64,000 nucleotides of DNA, from assembly GCA_964195995.1 (NCBI GenBank), contig CAXMQS010000074.1:47053-111052 (forward strand), read 5' to 3'. A program made the position numbers and the translations under genes. Below the pieces are notes generated by a model, which made no database searches, was not told the DNA's origin, and was given only the letters and a program-made list of their open reading frames with translations. Positions 53,621 to 63,353 of the stretch are shown one piece after another; the first letter of the stretch is position 1, and the number at the start of each line of letters is the position of its first letter. The stretch comes from CAXMQS01 sp964195995 (GTDB taxonomy: Bacteria; Actinomycetota; Acidimicrobiia; Spongiisociales; JAOTWH01).

Positions 53621-55977
53621 AGCTCACATTGAACTGGCTTCGCGAGTTCGTCGACCTTCCAGAGGAGGCGGACGGGATAGCAACCGTTCTGGCCGGCCTC
53701 GGTTTCAAAGCAGAGTCCGTCGAGTCGCTGCCGTTGGAGTTCTCCAACGTCGCTGTGGCAAGGGTGAATGACCTTCGCCCCCACCCAGACGCCGACCGGA
53801 TTCGCATCGTTGACATCGATACCGGATCGGGAGATGTCACCGTCGTCTGCGGCGCCTGGAACTTCGAAGTAGGCGCCGTGGTCGCTTACGCACCCCCGGG
53901 ATCGGTGCTCGCCGGTGGTCTAGCAGTCGGGGAGAAGGAGATCAGGGGCGTGAACTCCCCAGGCATGATCGCATCGGAGCGAGAGCTGGGTTTGAGTCAC
54001 GAGCACGAGGGAATCCTGGTGCTCGACGACGCCACTCCTCTCGGAGTGGACCTCGGCGAACTCGTCGGACTTCCCGATGTTGTATTCGATCTCGAGGTCA
54101 ATCCGAACCGGCCGGACTGCATGTCAGTTCTCGGAATCGCCAGGGAGTTGGCTGCCTTCTACGGCCGCGAGCTCCGTGAGCCCACCGTTGACCTCATCGA
54201 CGCCCCGGGTGGGCCTTCGGTCACAGTTGGAGACGGATGTCTACGCTTCGTGGCTCGCCGGGTAAGTGGGGTGACAGTTGGCAGCTCACCGCCGTTGATG
54301 CAAACCAGGCTGCGGGCGGCAGGAGTGCGGCCGATAAGCAATGTCGTCGACGCTACGAACTACGCCATGCTGGAGCTTGGCCACCCTACGCATGCCTTCG
54401 ACGCAGACGCTCTCGGCGACACCATCGTGGTGCGTCTTGCCAAGCCGGGAGAGACTCTGCGCACTCTCGATGGCGTCGACCGAGACTTGGACGCCGCGGA
54501 CATCGTTGTCGCCGATGCAACCTCGGCACGAGCGATCGGGGGAGTGATGGGCGGAGAGGACTCAGAGGTCGGACCGGCCACGACAGAGATCATTGTCGAG
54601 GCGGCCTATTTCCATCCGGGTTCAGTCATGCGGACGGCAACTCGACACGGGTTGCGGTCAGAGGCCTCTGCTCGGTTCCAGAGGGGCATGGATCCGAACG
54701 CGGCGAGACGGGCAGCGGACAGAGTGGCCCAGCTTCTCGTTGCCAACGCCGGCGGCACGGCTGGGGGAGTGACGGACGCCTATCCGACTCCTGTTGAGCC
54801 GCGACAGATCGACCTGCCTCTCTCCGAGATCGAGAGGGTTACCGGCAAAGGATTCTCCGAAGTCGACGTCCGGGGGATCCTGGAACCGCTTGGGTTCACC
54901 GTCGACGGGAGCGACCCGCTTTCGGTCACCGTTCCGACGCGACGGGTCGATGTCGATCGAGCGATCGACTTCGTCGAAGAGATCGCCCGTTTCCATGGCT
55001 ATGACAACTTCGGCTCGCGGGTTGCCGTCGGGCGTGGCTACGGGCTTCCTTCACAGGAGCGTCGCTACCGGCAGCTGAGGGATTCGATGGTGAGCGCCGG
55101 CTATTTCGAGACGACGAGCTTCAGCTTCATTGGACAGGAAGATCTCGATGGGCTCGGGCTGCCTGATGACGATGCCAGGCGAAGTGCCATTCAGGTCAGT
55201 AACCCGTTGCGGGCCGAGGAAGCGGTGATGCGCACGACGCTGTTGCCGGGGTTGCTCAAGGCGACCGCCGCCAACTTGAGTAGGCGCATCGACAGCGTTG
55301 CGCTCTTCGAAACGGGCAAGGTCTTCCTGCCCGGCGGCGAGATACCCGATCAGCCCGAGAGCCTGGCCTTCGTCGCCGCTGGCCTCACCGGCGCCGGCTG
55401 GTTCGATGATGGGCGCCAGCGCGATGCCATGGATGCCATGGGAGCGGTCGAACGCTTGGCAACGGATATGGGCATGGAGGGTCTCGAGCTGCGGGCGGCG
55501 TCGCCACCTGCGATGCATCCAGGGCGGAGTGCCGAGGTGGTGGTCGGCGGCGACGTGATCGGTGTCGTCGGGGAGCTGCATCCCAGAGTCGCGTCCGCGT
55601 TCGGCATCGAAGCTCGGGTGGCTGCCGGCGAGCTGCGCATCGATGTGCTGCTGGATGACCAGCTCCCGTTCACCTTTACCGAGGCCAGTCCATACCCGCC
55701 GGTCATCTTCGATCTGGCCTTCGACCTACCCGACGATGCCGCAGCGGCATTGGTCGTAGCAACGGCACGCTCGGCCGCACCGGAGTTGATCGAGCGAATA
55801 GAGATCTTCGACGTCTTTCGGGGAGCCCCCCTCGATGAGGGACGAAAGTCCTTGGCGATGCGTGTGATCATGAGGGCCGTGGACAGGACGCTGACAGATG
55901 ACGAGGTCACGCCCGTGCGCGGAAGGATGTCCGACGAGGTGGCTGCTGCCCACGATGGGAGGTTGAGGTCGGGATGA
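53617..55977 (+). CDS. pheT: Phenylalanyl-tRNA synthetase beta subunit
   Basis: 786 residues, in the usual bacterial order: N-terminal LNWLREFVDLP, EMAP/tRNA-binding domain (about 40-150), B3/B4 editing domain, B5 (with the YPTPVEPRQIDLPLSEIERV region), core-like domain, and the C-terminal anticodon-binding FDX-ACB domain. The start ATG overlaps pheS. The frame is open upstream inside pheS but not as PheT. Confidence 0.97.
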   Translation: MKLTLNWLREFVDLPEEADGIATVLAGLGFKAESVESLPLEFSNVAVARVNDLRPHPDADRIRIVDIDTGSGDVTVVCGAWNFEVGAVVAYAPPGSVLAGGLAVGEKEIRGVNSPGMIASERELGLSHEHEGILVLDDATPLGVDLGELVGLPDVVFDLEVNPNRPDCMSVLGIARELAAFYGRELREPTVDLIDAPGGPSVTVGDGCLRFVARRVSGVTVGSSPPLMQTRLRAAGVRPISNVVDATNYAMLELGHPTHAFDADALGDTIVVRLAKPGETLRTLDGVDRDLDAADIVVADATSARAIGGVMGGEDSEVGPATTEIIVEAAYFHPGSVMRTATRHGLRSEASARFQRGMDPNAARRAADRVAQLLVANAGGTAGGVTDAYPTPVEPRQIDLPLSEIERVTGKGFSEVDVRGILEPLGFTVDGSDPLSVTVPTRRVDVDRAIDFVEEIARFHGYDNFGSRVAVGRGYGLPSQERRYRQLRDSMVSAGYFETTSFSFIGQEDLDGLGLPDDDARRSAIQVSNPLRAEEAVMRTTLLPGLLKATAANLSRRIDSVALFETGKVFLPGGEIPDQPESLAFVAAGLTGAGWFDDGRQRDAMDAMGAVERLATDMGMEGLELRAASPPAMHPGRSAEVVVGGDVIGVVGELHPRVASAFGIEARVAAGELRIDVLLDDQLPFTFTEASPYPPVIFDLAFDLPDDAAAALVVATARSAAPELIERIEIFDVFRGAPLDEGRKSLAMRVIMRAVDRTLTDDEVTPVRGRMSDEVAAAHDGRLRSG

Positions 55978-56870
55978 ACGACTTTCTTGGAGTAACGGAT
56001 CTGACACCTGAGGGCTTGGCAGCGGTGATAGAGCGAGCTGCGGCCGTCAAATCGAACCCGGCCGGAGTCGCCGGGATCTTGGCCGGTCGCAGCATCGGGC
56101 TCTTCTTCGAGAAGCCTTCGGCCCGGACTCGGATCTCAACTGAAGTCGGATCGGCGCAACTGGGAATGACGCCCGTTGTGCTCAAGGCCGACGAGATCGG
56201 TCTCGGAAAGAGAGAAGCCGTATCGGACGTCGGTGCGGTCTTCGATCGCTATCTCGATGTGCTGGCGCTGCGGGTCTTCAATCACGAGCACCTGGTGGCC
56301 ATCGCCGACGCTGCTGATGCTCCGGTGATCAACCTGTTGTCGGATATCGAACACCCGTGTCAGGCTCTCGCCGACCTGCAGACCATCGCCGAGCATCGGA
56401 CTTTGGCCGGCTCCACGATCACATTCGTTGGCGACGGCAACAACGTCGCCCACTCACTGCTGCTCGGCGGTTCCATGGTCGGTGCCACCGTCCGGGTTGC
56501 GACGCCGCCCGGTTACGAGCCCGACGAGGCGATCGTGGCGCGGGCTCAGCAATATGCGGGTTCTGTCGAGGTGACGAACGATGTGCGTGCTGCGGTCGCC
56601 GACGCCGACGTTGTGTACACAGATGTCTGGGCTTCGATGGGCCAAGAGGAGGAGGCTGCGGCGCGCCGTCAACTCTTCGCCGACTACCGGGTCGACGCCG
56701 ATCTATTCGCACTCGCCGGCGACGATGCGGTCTTTCTCCACTGCCTACCTGCCCATCGTGGCGACGAGGCAACCGACGACGTTCTTGATCACGAGCGGTC
56801 GGTGATCCTCGACCAGGCAGAGAACAGATTGCACTCCTTCAAGGCACTGGTCCTCGCCCTAGCAGAGTGA
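55974..56870 (+). CDS. argF: Ornithine carbamoyltransferase
   Basis: Carbamoyl phosphate + ornithine to citrulline. 298 residues. The carbamoyl phosphate loop is FEKPSARTR (S49-A50-R51-T52-R53; the textbook form is STRTR), followed by HPCQALADLQT, DVWASMGQE and HCLPAHRG. In Mycobacterium it belongs to argCJBDFRGH next to pheST; here it is the only arg gene. Confidence 0.95.
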   Translation: MNDFLGVTDLTPEGLAAVIERAAAVKSNPAGVAGILAGRSIGLFFEKPSARTRISTEVGSAQLGMTPVVLKADEIGLGKREAVSDVGAVFDRYLDVLALRVFNHEHLVAIADAADAPVINLLSDIEHPCQALADLQTIAEHRTLAGSTITFVGDGNNVAHSLLLGGSMVGATVRVATPPGYEPDEAIVARAQQYAGSVEVTNDVRAAVADADVVYTDVWASMGQEEEAAARRQLFADYRVDADLFALAGDDAVFLHCLPAHRGDEATDDVLDHERSVILDQAENRLHSFKALVLALAE

Positions 56871-57412
56871 ACCCGCTCATCCTCGAGGGCCCGGTTCTCG
56901 ACGCGGCACCCGCCCTGCTCGGGTGGCGACTGCGATCGCAGATCGACAACGTTGTGACCGAGGTAATTGTCACCGAGGTCGAGGCTTACGACGGCGCCAA
57001 CGACCCGGCGAGCCACGCCTTTCGGGGCCGATCGCCGCGGAATCTGACAATGTTCGGCGAGCCTGGTGGCCTCTATGTGTATCGGTCATACGGCATCCAC
57101 TGGTGCATGAACGTTGTTACTGGCCCCAAGGGGAGAGCCGCTGCCGTACTGCTGCGCGCCGGTATCCCGACCGTTGGCCTCGACGCGATGGTGAAACGAA
57201 GGGGGCGAGAGGATCATCTCACAGACGGCCCGGGAAAGCTGTGTCAGGCTCTCGGAGTCACAGGAGTCCACGATGGGGCGCGCCTGCTGGGCAGAGGCGT
57301 GCTCAGTCTGAAGCCCGGGCTGGCGCCGACCACTGTCGACCGGACACGGCGCATCGGAATCAGCAAGGCGGTCGACCGACCGTGGCGTTTCGTCACCTCA
57401 GATGTCGTCTAG
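56867..57412 (+). CDS. mpg: 3-methyladenine DNA glycosylase (MPG/AAG family)
   Basis: Base excision repair enzyme for alkylated purines, 181 residues. TEVEAYDGANDPASHAFRG carries the catalytic Glu, then YVYRSYGIHWCMNVV and TDGPGKLCQALG. GTG start overlapping argF. Near tyrS, as in Mycobacterium (Rv1688-Rv1689). Confidence 0.93.
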   Translation: MNPLILEGPVLDAAPALLGWRLRSQIDNVVTEVIVTEVEAYDGANDPASHAFRGRSPRNLTMFGEPGGLYVYRSYGIHWCMNVVTGPKGRAAAVLLRAGIPTVGLDAMVKRRGREDHLTDGPGKLCQALGVTGVHDGARLLGRGVLSLKPGLAPTTVDRTRRIGISKAVDRPWRFVTSDVV

Positions 57413-57849
57413 GTGATAGCAGCGACCAGTAGCGCCTGATAGGCCACCAATAGACCCATGCCGATGGATGCGTAGACCAACAGGCTGAGGGCGGGCCGGT
57501 AGCGACGCATGAGCCACAGACCGCCGACGACGCAGGCGCTCAAGCCGAGTTTTACGGAAGTCGCCAACGCCATGTTGGAGTCGAACAGAGCGGCCATGAA
57601 TGGGTTCACCTCGACTGCACCAGCTTCCAAGGCTCGGCGAGTGAGGTTGAGGTCGGCGATGTTGAGAGCAAGAAGCAGAGACGCCAGCAGTACCAACAAG
57701 GTGCTGTTGTCGCGAATGGCGGCGAGCCCGCCCAGGTAACGCCTGCGAAGGGATCCTTGCGGGGTGCGGCGTGGGAAGCCGTACCTGCGGTCTGGGAAGC
57801 GAACGGAGAGGTTGGCCCTTCGCCGTTCCCCCTGTCTGCGATCGTCCAT
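57409..57849 (-). CDS. Small membrane protein, DUF5658-like
   Basis: 146 residues: a basic N-terminus (MDDRRQGERRR ... FPDRRYGFPRR), then three hydrophobic helices, with ALNIADLNLTRRALEAGAVEVNPFM between the first two. The double DRR-G pattern followed by D-x-x-x-T and E-x-NPFM is typical of DUF5658 proteins; function unknown. The frame is open about 34 codons further upstream without family-like sequence, so I start at ATG 57849. Convergent with mpg, overlapping by 4 bases. Confidence 0.75.
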   Translation of the reverse strand: MDDRRQGERRRANLSVRFPDRRYGFPRRTPQGSLRRRYLGGLAAIRDNSTLLVLLASLLLALNIADLNLTRRALEAGAVEVNPFMAALFDSNMALATSVKLGLSACVVGGLWLMRRYRPALSLLVYASIGMGLLVAYQALLVAAIT

Positions 57850-58109
57850 CCTGGGACGATACCCCATCTGGGAAACCACGCATCGGAGCATGGTGGGGCC
57901 GGGATGAGTCGGAGTCCTCGACGCTGTTGGCGTTGCAGATAGCGGGCACAACCACGCCTGTGCTACCAGGCCGAGTCACTCGGTGTGGCGCTGGGCATTG
58001 ACCACAATGGACCAGCTCGGTGACAACTCCAAAGATGTCCCTTCGGTACCGGTGATGGCGGTGGGCACCTAGACGTCGTTTCGGCAGCCAGGCAAAGTAG
58101 TGTCGCTGC

Positions 58110-59321
58110 ATGATCCGAATCGACGCTGACACGCTGATTCCCGGTAGAGGCGAGCCCATCGCTGATGGCTCTGTTGTTCTCGATGGCACCACCATCACCT
58201 ACGTCGGGCCCATGGCGGACGCACCGGGGGCTGACAAGACGGTGGCAGTACCTGCCGTGATGCCGGGGATGTGGGATTGCCACTGTCATTTCGCCGGCAT
58301 CGCCGTTCCCGATATCGAGGTCGACGCCAAAGAGCCGGACGCTGTGAAGGCGGCCCGATCCGTTCGCGACCTGTCTGCGGTTCTTGATGCGGGATTCACA
58401 AGCGTCCGCGAACCGGGAGGGCTGGGCGTCTATCTGAGACGCGCCATCGACGAGGGAGCGGTGCGCGGGCCCGAGATCTATGCCGCCGGATCGGTGCTAT
58501 CCACTACCGGGGGGCATGGCGACGTCCACGGCTACCCGCTCGATTGGTTCCTCAAACCACCAGGGCAGCCGTTCGGGGAGTTGTGCGATGGTGTTCCTGA
58601 GGTGCTCAAGGGCGTACGCAAGCAACTACGCAAGGGAGCCCGCGTCATCAAGTTCTGCGCGTCCGGTGGTGTGATGAGTGAGGTCGACCATCCGATCCAC
58701 CAGCAATTCAGTCTCGAGGAGATGACGACCATTGTCGAGGAAGCAGCCAGGGCAGACCGTGTCGTAGCGGCTCATTGTCACGGCAAGCCGGGGATCATGG
58801 CTGCCATCGAGGCAGGCGTGCGCACCATCGAGCACGGGTCCTATCTGGATGAGGAGGCGGCAGACGCCATGCTGGAAACCGGAGCCATCCTCGTTCCCAC
58901 CCGCCATGTCATCGAGGCGCTGCTGCAACGCAAGGACGTCATGCCCCCCTACGCCTACGCGAAGATGGTGATGGTCGCAGATCACCACCGCGACGCCTTA
59001 CAGCTGGCGATATCCAAGGGCGTCACCATCGCCCTCGGAACCGACATATTCGTCTCGGGCAGCTACGGGGTAAACAGCGTCGAGGCGCGCCATCTGATCG
59101 AAGCCGGCATGACACCGTTGCAGGCCATTGAGAGCGCCACCGCTAACGGGCCGCTCACTGTCGGCCCTCAGGCCGCGCTGACTGGTCAGCTGATCGACGG
59201 CTACGACGCCGATGTCATTGCCTTCGATGGCAACCCTCTCGAGGATTCAAGCGTGTGGGGCGACGCCCGCCGCGTCACCCACGTCTGGAAGCAGGGCGTT
59301 GCCGTGAAGGAATCCGCCTAG
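58110..59321 (+). CDS. Amidohydrolase family protein (Xaa-Pro dipeptidase/imidazolonepropionase-like)
   Basis: 403 residues, binuclear metal TIM barrel. HxH in DCHCHF, the bridging Lys in RVIKFCASGG, His in AAHCHG and IEHGSYLD, and Asp in LGTDIF. The set matches amidohydrolases annotated as prolidases or organophosphate-acid hydrolases. The true substrate is unknown. It stands alone between convergent or divergent genes; the 160 bases upstream show no clear promoter. Confidence 0.85.
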   Translation: MIRIDADTLIPGRGEPIADGSVVLDGTTITYVGPMADAPGADKTVAVPAVMPGMWDCHCHFAGIAVPDIEVDAKEPDAVKAARSVRDLSAVLDAGFTSVREPGGLGVYLRRAIDEGAVRGPEIYAAGSVLSTTGGHGDVHGYPLDWFLKPPGQPFGELCDGVPEVLKGVRKQLRKGARVIKFCASGGVMSEVDHPIHQQFSLEEMTTIVEEAARADRVVAAHCHGKPGIMAAIEAGVRTIEHGSYLDEEAADAMLETGAILVPTRHVIEALLQRKDVMPPYAYAKMVMVADHHRDALQLAISKGVTIALGTDIFVSGSYGVNSVEARHLIEAGMTPLQAIESATANGPLTVGPQAALTGQLIDGYDADVIAFDGNPLEDSSVWGDARRVTHVWKQGVAVKESA

Positions 59322-59367
59322 CTCGACAGCCCCGAGTAGACAGATACCCACCACGGCCGAATGGCCT

Positions 59368-61752
59368 CTAGGGGTTCACCCAGACGCGGACGGCCGGCGG
59401 AGGGGAGGAGAACGCTGCCGGATCCTGCTTCCACACAACCCCGGGGCGCCTGGAGGCATCGTCGGGGTTGGATTCTGCTTCGATGATGATCTCGATGCCG
59501 ATGCCTCGCTCAGACAGCTCAGCACTGGCTTGAGATACGGTCATCCCGAGTAGCTGGGGCGTCGATGCGCCTGGATCTGGCCCCGCCACGGTCACTCGCA
59601 CCGCGCTGCTGGCCTGGGCAGCGACGCCGGGGGAGGGGTCCTGGCCGAAGATGGTCCCTGGAGCCAGAGGTCCTGGCCGGTCCCAGTTGAGAGTGACGCT
59701 GAAGCCTGCGGCTTCGAGGATCGGCACGGCCTCAGCAATGGACTTGCCGATGACATCTGGGACAACGCCGGCGTTGATGTCGAAGAGCCCGCCTGGGTTG
59801 TGGATAGGACAGATAACGGTTGGCGCACTGTCCACTGGCAGCTGCACCCGCTGCACATGCTGGCGAGGACACAGCGGCCCGGCGACGAAGCCGGTCGAGG
59901 TGTCGATCTCCACGGTGAGTGTGCCGTCCGCATCGGCACTGGCTAGTTGTCCGTAAGGGACACCCCCCAGAGCGCTGGAGGCGAACCGAGACCAGATCTG
60001 CGCCGGCCATGACCCGCCAGTGATGTTGTATGGCGTTGCCGGGAATTCCATCGACACCAGGCCTTCGGGAAAGCCGACCCACACGGCAGCGACCATCTCG
60101 GGTGTGTAGCCAACGAACCAAGCGTCGCGGTGTTCCTGCGAGGTTCCGGTCTTGCCGGCGATCGGGCGGCCGATGCGGGCCTGCTGGCCGGTTCCTCGCT
60201 GCACCACCTCAGACAGGGCCGCCGTCACCCCCTGGGCGATGTCGTGCTCGAGTGCCTGCGTGACGTTGGGCGTTGCCTCCCAGATGTTCACACCGTCATG
60301 GGTCTCGATGGATGTCACCAGCACCGGATCGACGTGGACGCCATCGGCAGCGAATGTGCCATAGGCCGAGGCCATATCAAGCACGGTGACTTCCTGGGCG
60401 CCGAGCGCCACCGAATGGAAGGGCTGCAGATCCGCGGTAATGCCGGCACTCTGGGCCAAGGTTGCCACCGCGGCCGGTCCCACGGCGTCCACCAACCGCG
60501 CATAGACGACGTTGACGGAGAAGACCGTTGCCTCGAGCAGCGGGAGATCCGGAAACGTTCCTCCGTTGTAGTTCTCGACGAGCCAGGGACCGGAGTCAGT
60601 GTTGACGAGCACATCGCGGCCGCCCTCGATGACGGTGTCGAGCTCGAAGCCCTGCTCTAGCGCAGCAGCCAGGACGAACGGCTTGAAGGCGGATCCAGTC
60701 TGACGTTGGCCTTGAGTGGCCAGATTGAATTGGGCGATCGGGTTGTCCGGGTCGTAGAAGCCGTCGCCGCCAACTATGGCGAGGACATGGCCGGTGCGCG
60801 GATCGAGAGCGACCATCGCCGCTGCGGGTGCTTCTTCTCCCGCCACTGAAGCGATCGCGGCTTCAGCTGCCAGCTGAACCTGCGGGTCGATGGTTGTGTG
60901 GATCCGTAGACCCCCACGGAACACCGCGTTGTAGCGGTCGGTAGCAGTCGCCCCGAGTGTCGGGTCGGCGAGTAGTTGGCGCTTCACCTCCTCGGTGAAG
61001 TACGGAAAACGTGCTTCCTCGATCACCCGACGAGGCACGAGGGCCATTGGATCGAGATCGGCGGTGGCTGCTTCCTCTGGGGTCACCCAGTCCAGGTTGG
61101 CCATCCTCTGCAGGACCAGCCGTCGTCTCTCGAGGGCGATCTCGGGCTGGCTGTATGGGTCGGAATCGGCAGGAGCCTGGATCATCGCTGCAAGAAGCGC
61201 AGACTGGCTCAGGGAGAGCTGGCGTACATCGACACCGAAGTACAGCCGCGCCGCCGTCCCCACGCCATAGGCACCGTTGCCGAAGTAGACGGTGTTGGCG
61301 TAGCGCTGAAAGATCTCCTCCTTGGCGAGGCCTTCTTCGAGCCGGACCGCGAGAGCGGCCTCCTGCAGCTTGCGGTCGACCGTCACGTCAGGCGTCAGGA
61401 GAACGTTCTTCAGATACTGCTGGGTGATGGTCGAGCCTCCCTGGACGACCCCTCCAGCTTCAACGTTGGCGACGAGGGCTCTGGCAAGCGCCCTGACGTC
61501 AACGCCGGGGTGGGACCAAAAGCGCTCGTCCTCGATGGCGACGACCGCATCGACGAAGCTCTTGGGAAGGTCTCCCCACTCGACAAGGGAGCGATCCTCC
61601 TCGGCGTGCCACGTTGCGAGCACAGACCCGTCGGAGGCGTAGACGATGCTGCTCAGCCCGCGCTCGCCGATCCCGGGATCGGCCAAGGGCTCTACAGAAC
61701 AGGCCGAAGCGACCACCGCCATGGTGGAGAGCGCGGCCAACCAGCGCTTCAC
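59368..61752 (-). CDS. Bifunctional penicillin-binding protein 1A with C-terminal PASTA repeats
   Basis: 794 residues. Cell wall glycosyltransferase plus transpeptidase. The N-terminus ends in ASAC (Cys 18), a lipobox-like site, instead of a long transmembrane anchor. GT51 domain: catalytic E74 in EDERFWSHPG, GGSTITQQYLKN. Transpeptidase: S354-x-x-K357 (TGSAFKPF), SVN (412-414), KTGTS (534-538). Two PASTA-like repeats at 663-724 and 731-794. GTG 61752 gives MKRWLAALS; the frame is open far upstream, but that is the antisense of tyrS. Divergent from tyrS. Confidence 0.93.
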   Translation of the reverse strand: MKRWLAALSTMAVVASACSVEPLADPGIGERGLSSIVYASDGSVLATWHAEEDRSLVEWGDLPKSFVDAVVAIEDERFWSHPGVDVRALARALVANVEAGGVVQGGSTITQQYLKNVLLTPDVTVDRKLQEAALAVRLEEGLAKEEIFQRYANTVYFGNGAYGVGTAARLYFGVDVRQLSLSQSALLAAMIQAPADSDPYSQPEIALERRRLVLQRMANLDWVTPEEAATADLDPMALVPRRVIEEARFPYFTEEVKRQLLADPTLGATATDRYNAVFRGGLRIHTTIDPQVQLAAEAAIASVAGEEAPAAAMVALDPRTGHVLAIVGGDGFYDPDNPIAQFNLATQGQRQTGSAFKPFVLAAALEQGFELDTVIEGGRDVLVNTDSGPWLVENYNGGTFPDLPLLEATVFSVNVVYARLVDAVGPAAVATLAQSAGITADLQPFHSVALGAQEVTVLDMASAYGTFAADGVHVDPVLVTSIETHDGVNIWEATPNVTQALEHDIAQGVTAALSEVVQRGTGQQARIGRPIAGKTGTSQEHRDAWFVGYTPEMVAAVWVGFPEGLVSMEFPATPYNITGGSWPAQIWSRFASSALGGVPYGQLASADADGTLTVEIDTSTGFVAGPLCPRQHVQRVQLPVDSAPTVICPIHNPGGLFDINAGVVPDVIGKSIAEAVPILEAAGFSVTLNWDRPGPLAPGTIFGQDPSPGVAAQASSAVRVTVAGPDPGASTPQLLGMTVSQASAELSERGIGIEIIIEAESNPDDASRRPGVVWKQDPAAFSSPPPAVRVWVNP

Positions 61753-61833
61753 CTCGAAAGGGTATGAGAGGGCCCTGGCGCTGACGGGTATTTGGGGAGG
61801 CCACCGGTACCCTCGCCAGGTCCAGGAGGCTCC

Positions 61834-63030
61834 GTGAAATCCGCCGCCGAACAGCTCGCAGTACTCAGCCACGGTATCGACCGCATCGTTCCCGAGGCTG
61901 AACTCCTTACCCGCCTCGAGACAGGCAAGCCCCTCCGGGTGAAGCTCGGCCTTGACCCAACCGCCGCCGACGTTCATCTTGGCTGGGCCGTGGTGCTCGA
62001 CCTCCTGAGGCGATTCCAGGAGCTCGGGCATACGGCTGTGCTCATCGTGGGTGACTTCACCGCCCAGGTCGGAGATCCCAGCGGCCGCAGCGATACCAGG
62101 GGCCGACTCACAGAGTCCGAGGTGCAGGCCTTCGCCGACTTGCTCCTCGAGACCATCAAGTCGCAACTCCTGCCTGAACCCCTCGAGGTCCGCTACAACT
62201 CCGAGTGGCTCGGGTCCCTCGATATGGCGGGCGTGCTCGAGATGACATCGCAGGTCACCGTGGCGCAGATGCTGGAGCGGGATGACTTCTCCAAGAGGGT
62301 GGCGGCCAACCAACCCGTTTCTCTCATCGAGTTCCTGTACCCATTACTCCAGGGCACCGACTCGGTAGCGGTCAAAGCCGACGTCGAACTCGGAGGCTCC
62401 GATCAGCTGTGGAATCTGATGATCGGTCGTCAGCTGCAGACCAGGGCCGGCCAAGCACCTCAGGTCGCGATGACGGTGCCCTTGCTGGTGGGCACCGATG
62501 GAACCAAGAAGATGTCCCAGTCATACGGCAACTACATCTCAGTTGTCGATGAGCCTTCCGAGATGTTCGGCAAGACGATGTCGATTCCCGATGAGCTGAT
62601 GGTTGAGTACTTCGAGCTGGCCTCGGGTCTCCCACCAGCCGAGGCCGCCACGCTCGTGCAGCAGCTCGACGATGGGTCTCTCCATCCAGGGGAGGGCAAA
62701 CGAATCTTGGCGAGGGCCATCGTGAGCAGGCATCACGATGACACCGCGGCCGCTGCCGCCGAATCGGCCTTCGACGCAGTTTTCAAGGACAAGGGCGCGC
62801 CGGACGAGGTAGAAGCGGCGGCTCTTTCTCCGGGCGACCCCGTGTGGCTGCCAGGTGCGCTGGCCGCGGCAGGAGTCGTGAAATCGAACTCCGAAGGCCG
62901 ACGCCTGGTCGCCCAGGGGGCAGTCAAGATCGATGGTCAGTCGGTGGCCGCCGAGGAGCTACCGAGAGCCGATGTGCTGGGGCGGGTTGTGCAGGTCGGC
63001 AAGAGGCGCTTCATTCGCTTCGTAGAGTGA
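61834..63030 (+). CDS. tyrS: Tyrosyl-tRNA synthetase
   Basis: Class I synthetase, 398 residues. HIGH-type motif in DPTAADVHLGW, FTAQVGDPSGR, ELGGSDQLWN, KMSKS-type motif KKMSQS, and a C-terminal S4 RNA-binding domain. The sequence style is the TyrZ-like bacterial form. GTG 61834 follows AGGAGG. Followed by the rRNA operon. Confidence 0.95.
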   Translation: MKSAAEQLAVLSHGIDRIVPEAELLTRLETGKPLRVKLGLDPTAADVHLGWAVVLDLLRRFQELGHTAVLIVGDFTAQVGDPSGRSDTRGRLTESEVQAFADLLLETIKSQLLPEPLEVRYNSEWLGSLDMAGVLEMTSQVTVAQMLERDDFSKRVAANQPVSLIEFLYPLLQGTDSVAVKADVELGGSDQLWNLMIGRQLQTRAGQAPQVAMTVPLLVGTDGTKKMSQSYGNYISVVDEPSEMFGKTMSIPDELMVEYFELASGLPPAEAATLVQQLDDGSLHPGEGKRILARAIVSRHHDDTAAAAAESAFDAVFKDKGAPDEVEAAALSPGDPVWLPGALAAAGVVKSNSEGRRLVAQGAVKIDGQSVAAEELPRADVLGRVVQVGKRRFIRFVE

Positions 63031-63042
63031 CCGCCGGCCACC

Positions 63043-63071
63043 TTGCCCGGGGTGCTAGTTGCGGTTAACCT
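63043..63071 (+). promoter_or_regulatory. Candidate rRNA operon promoter
   Basis: TTGCCC, 17 bases, TAACCT (the actinobacterial TANNNT form). The bases after it are GC-rich, as expected for a discriminator under stringent control. The transcript leader would be about 275 bases. The whole gap 63031-63353 has no gene. Confidence 0.4.
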
Positions 63072-63128
63072 TGCGCTCCGCCTGTGGGGCGCGTTCAGCG
63101 CGCCGCGGGCAGAGTGGTCGCGTAAGAC

Positions 63129-63345
63129 CGGGCTCCTTGAAATCTGAATAGTGTGCCACAAAATCAAGTCAGTTGAAGCCTTCCGCTTCGCAAGCCCTTC
63201 GGGGCAAACGGAGCGGTCGTACAAACAAAGGGCGCTGCCGGTTTACCGGCGGCGTCGACGCCAACATGATTGGCGCCCAGAGTGGGTCTGGTGGTTTAGC
63301 CACCGGCTCACTCAAACTCTCTAGATCAGAGATGGCTTCGGCCAT
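63129..63345 (+). promoter_or_regulatory. rRNA leader with boxA-like antitermination site and processing hairpins
   Basis: GGCTCCTTGAAATCTGAATAGTGTG at 63131 resembles the boxA region found ahead of actinobacterial 16S genes and would bind NusB (encoded at 37249) with NusE. Downstream are hairpins including ATGGC-TTCG-GCCAT (63333-63346), probably part of the RNase III processing stalk. Confidence 0.5.
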
Positions 63346-63353
63346 GCAGATCT

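Noticed and set aside
61753..62313. N-terminal extension of the PBP reading frame
   Set aside because: This part is the antisense of tyrS; the PBP begins at GTG 61752 with a signal-like sequence.
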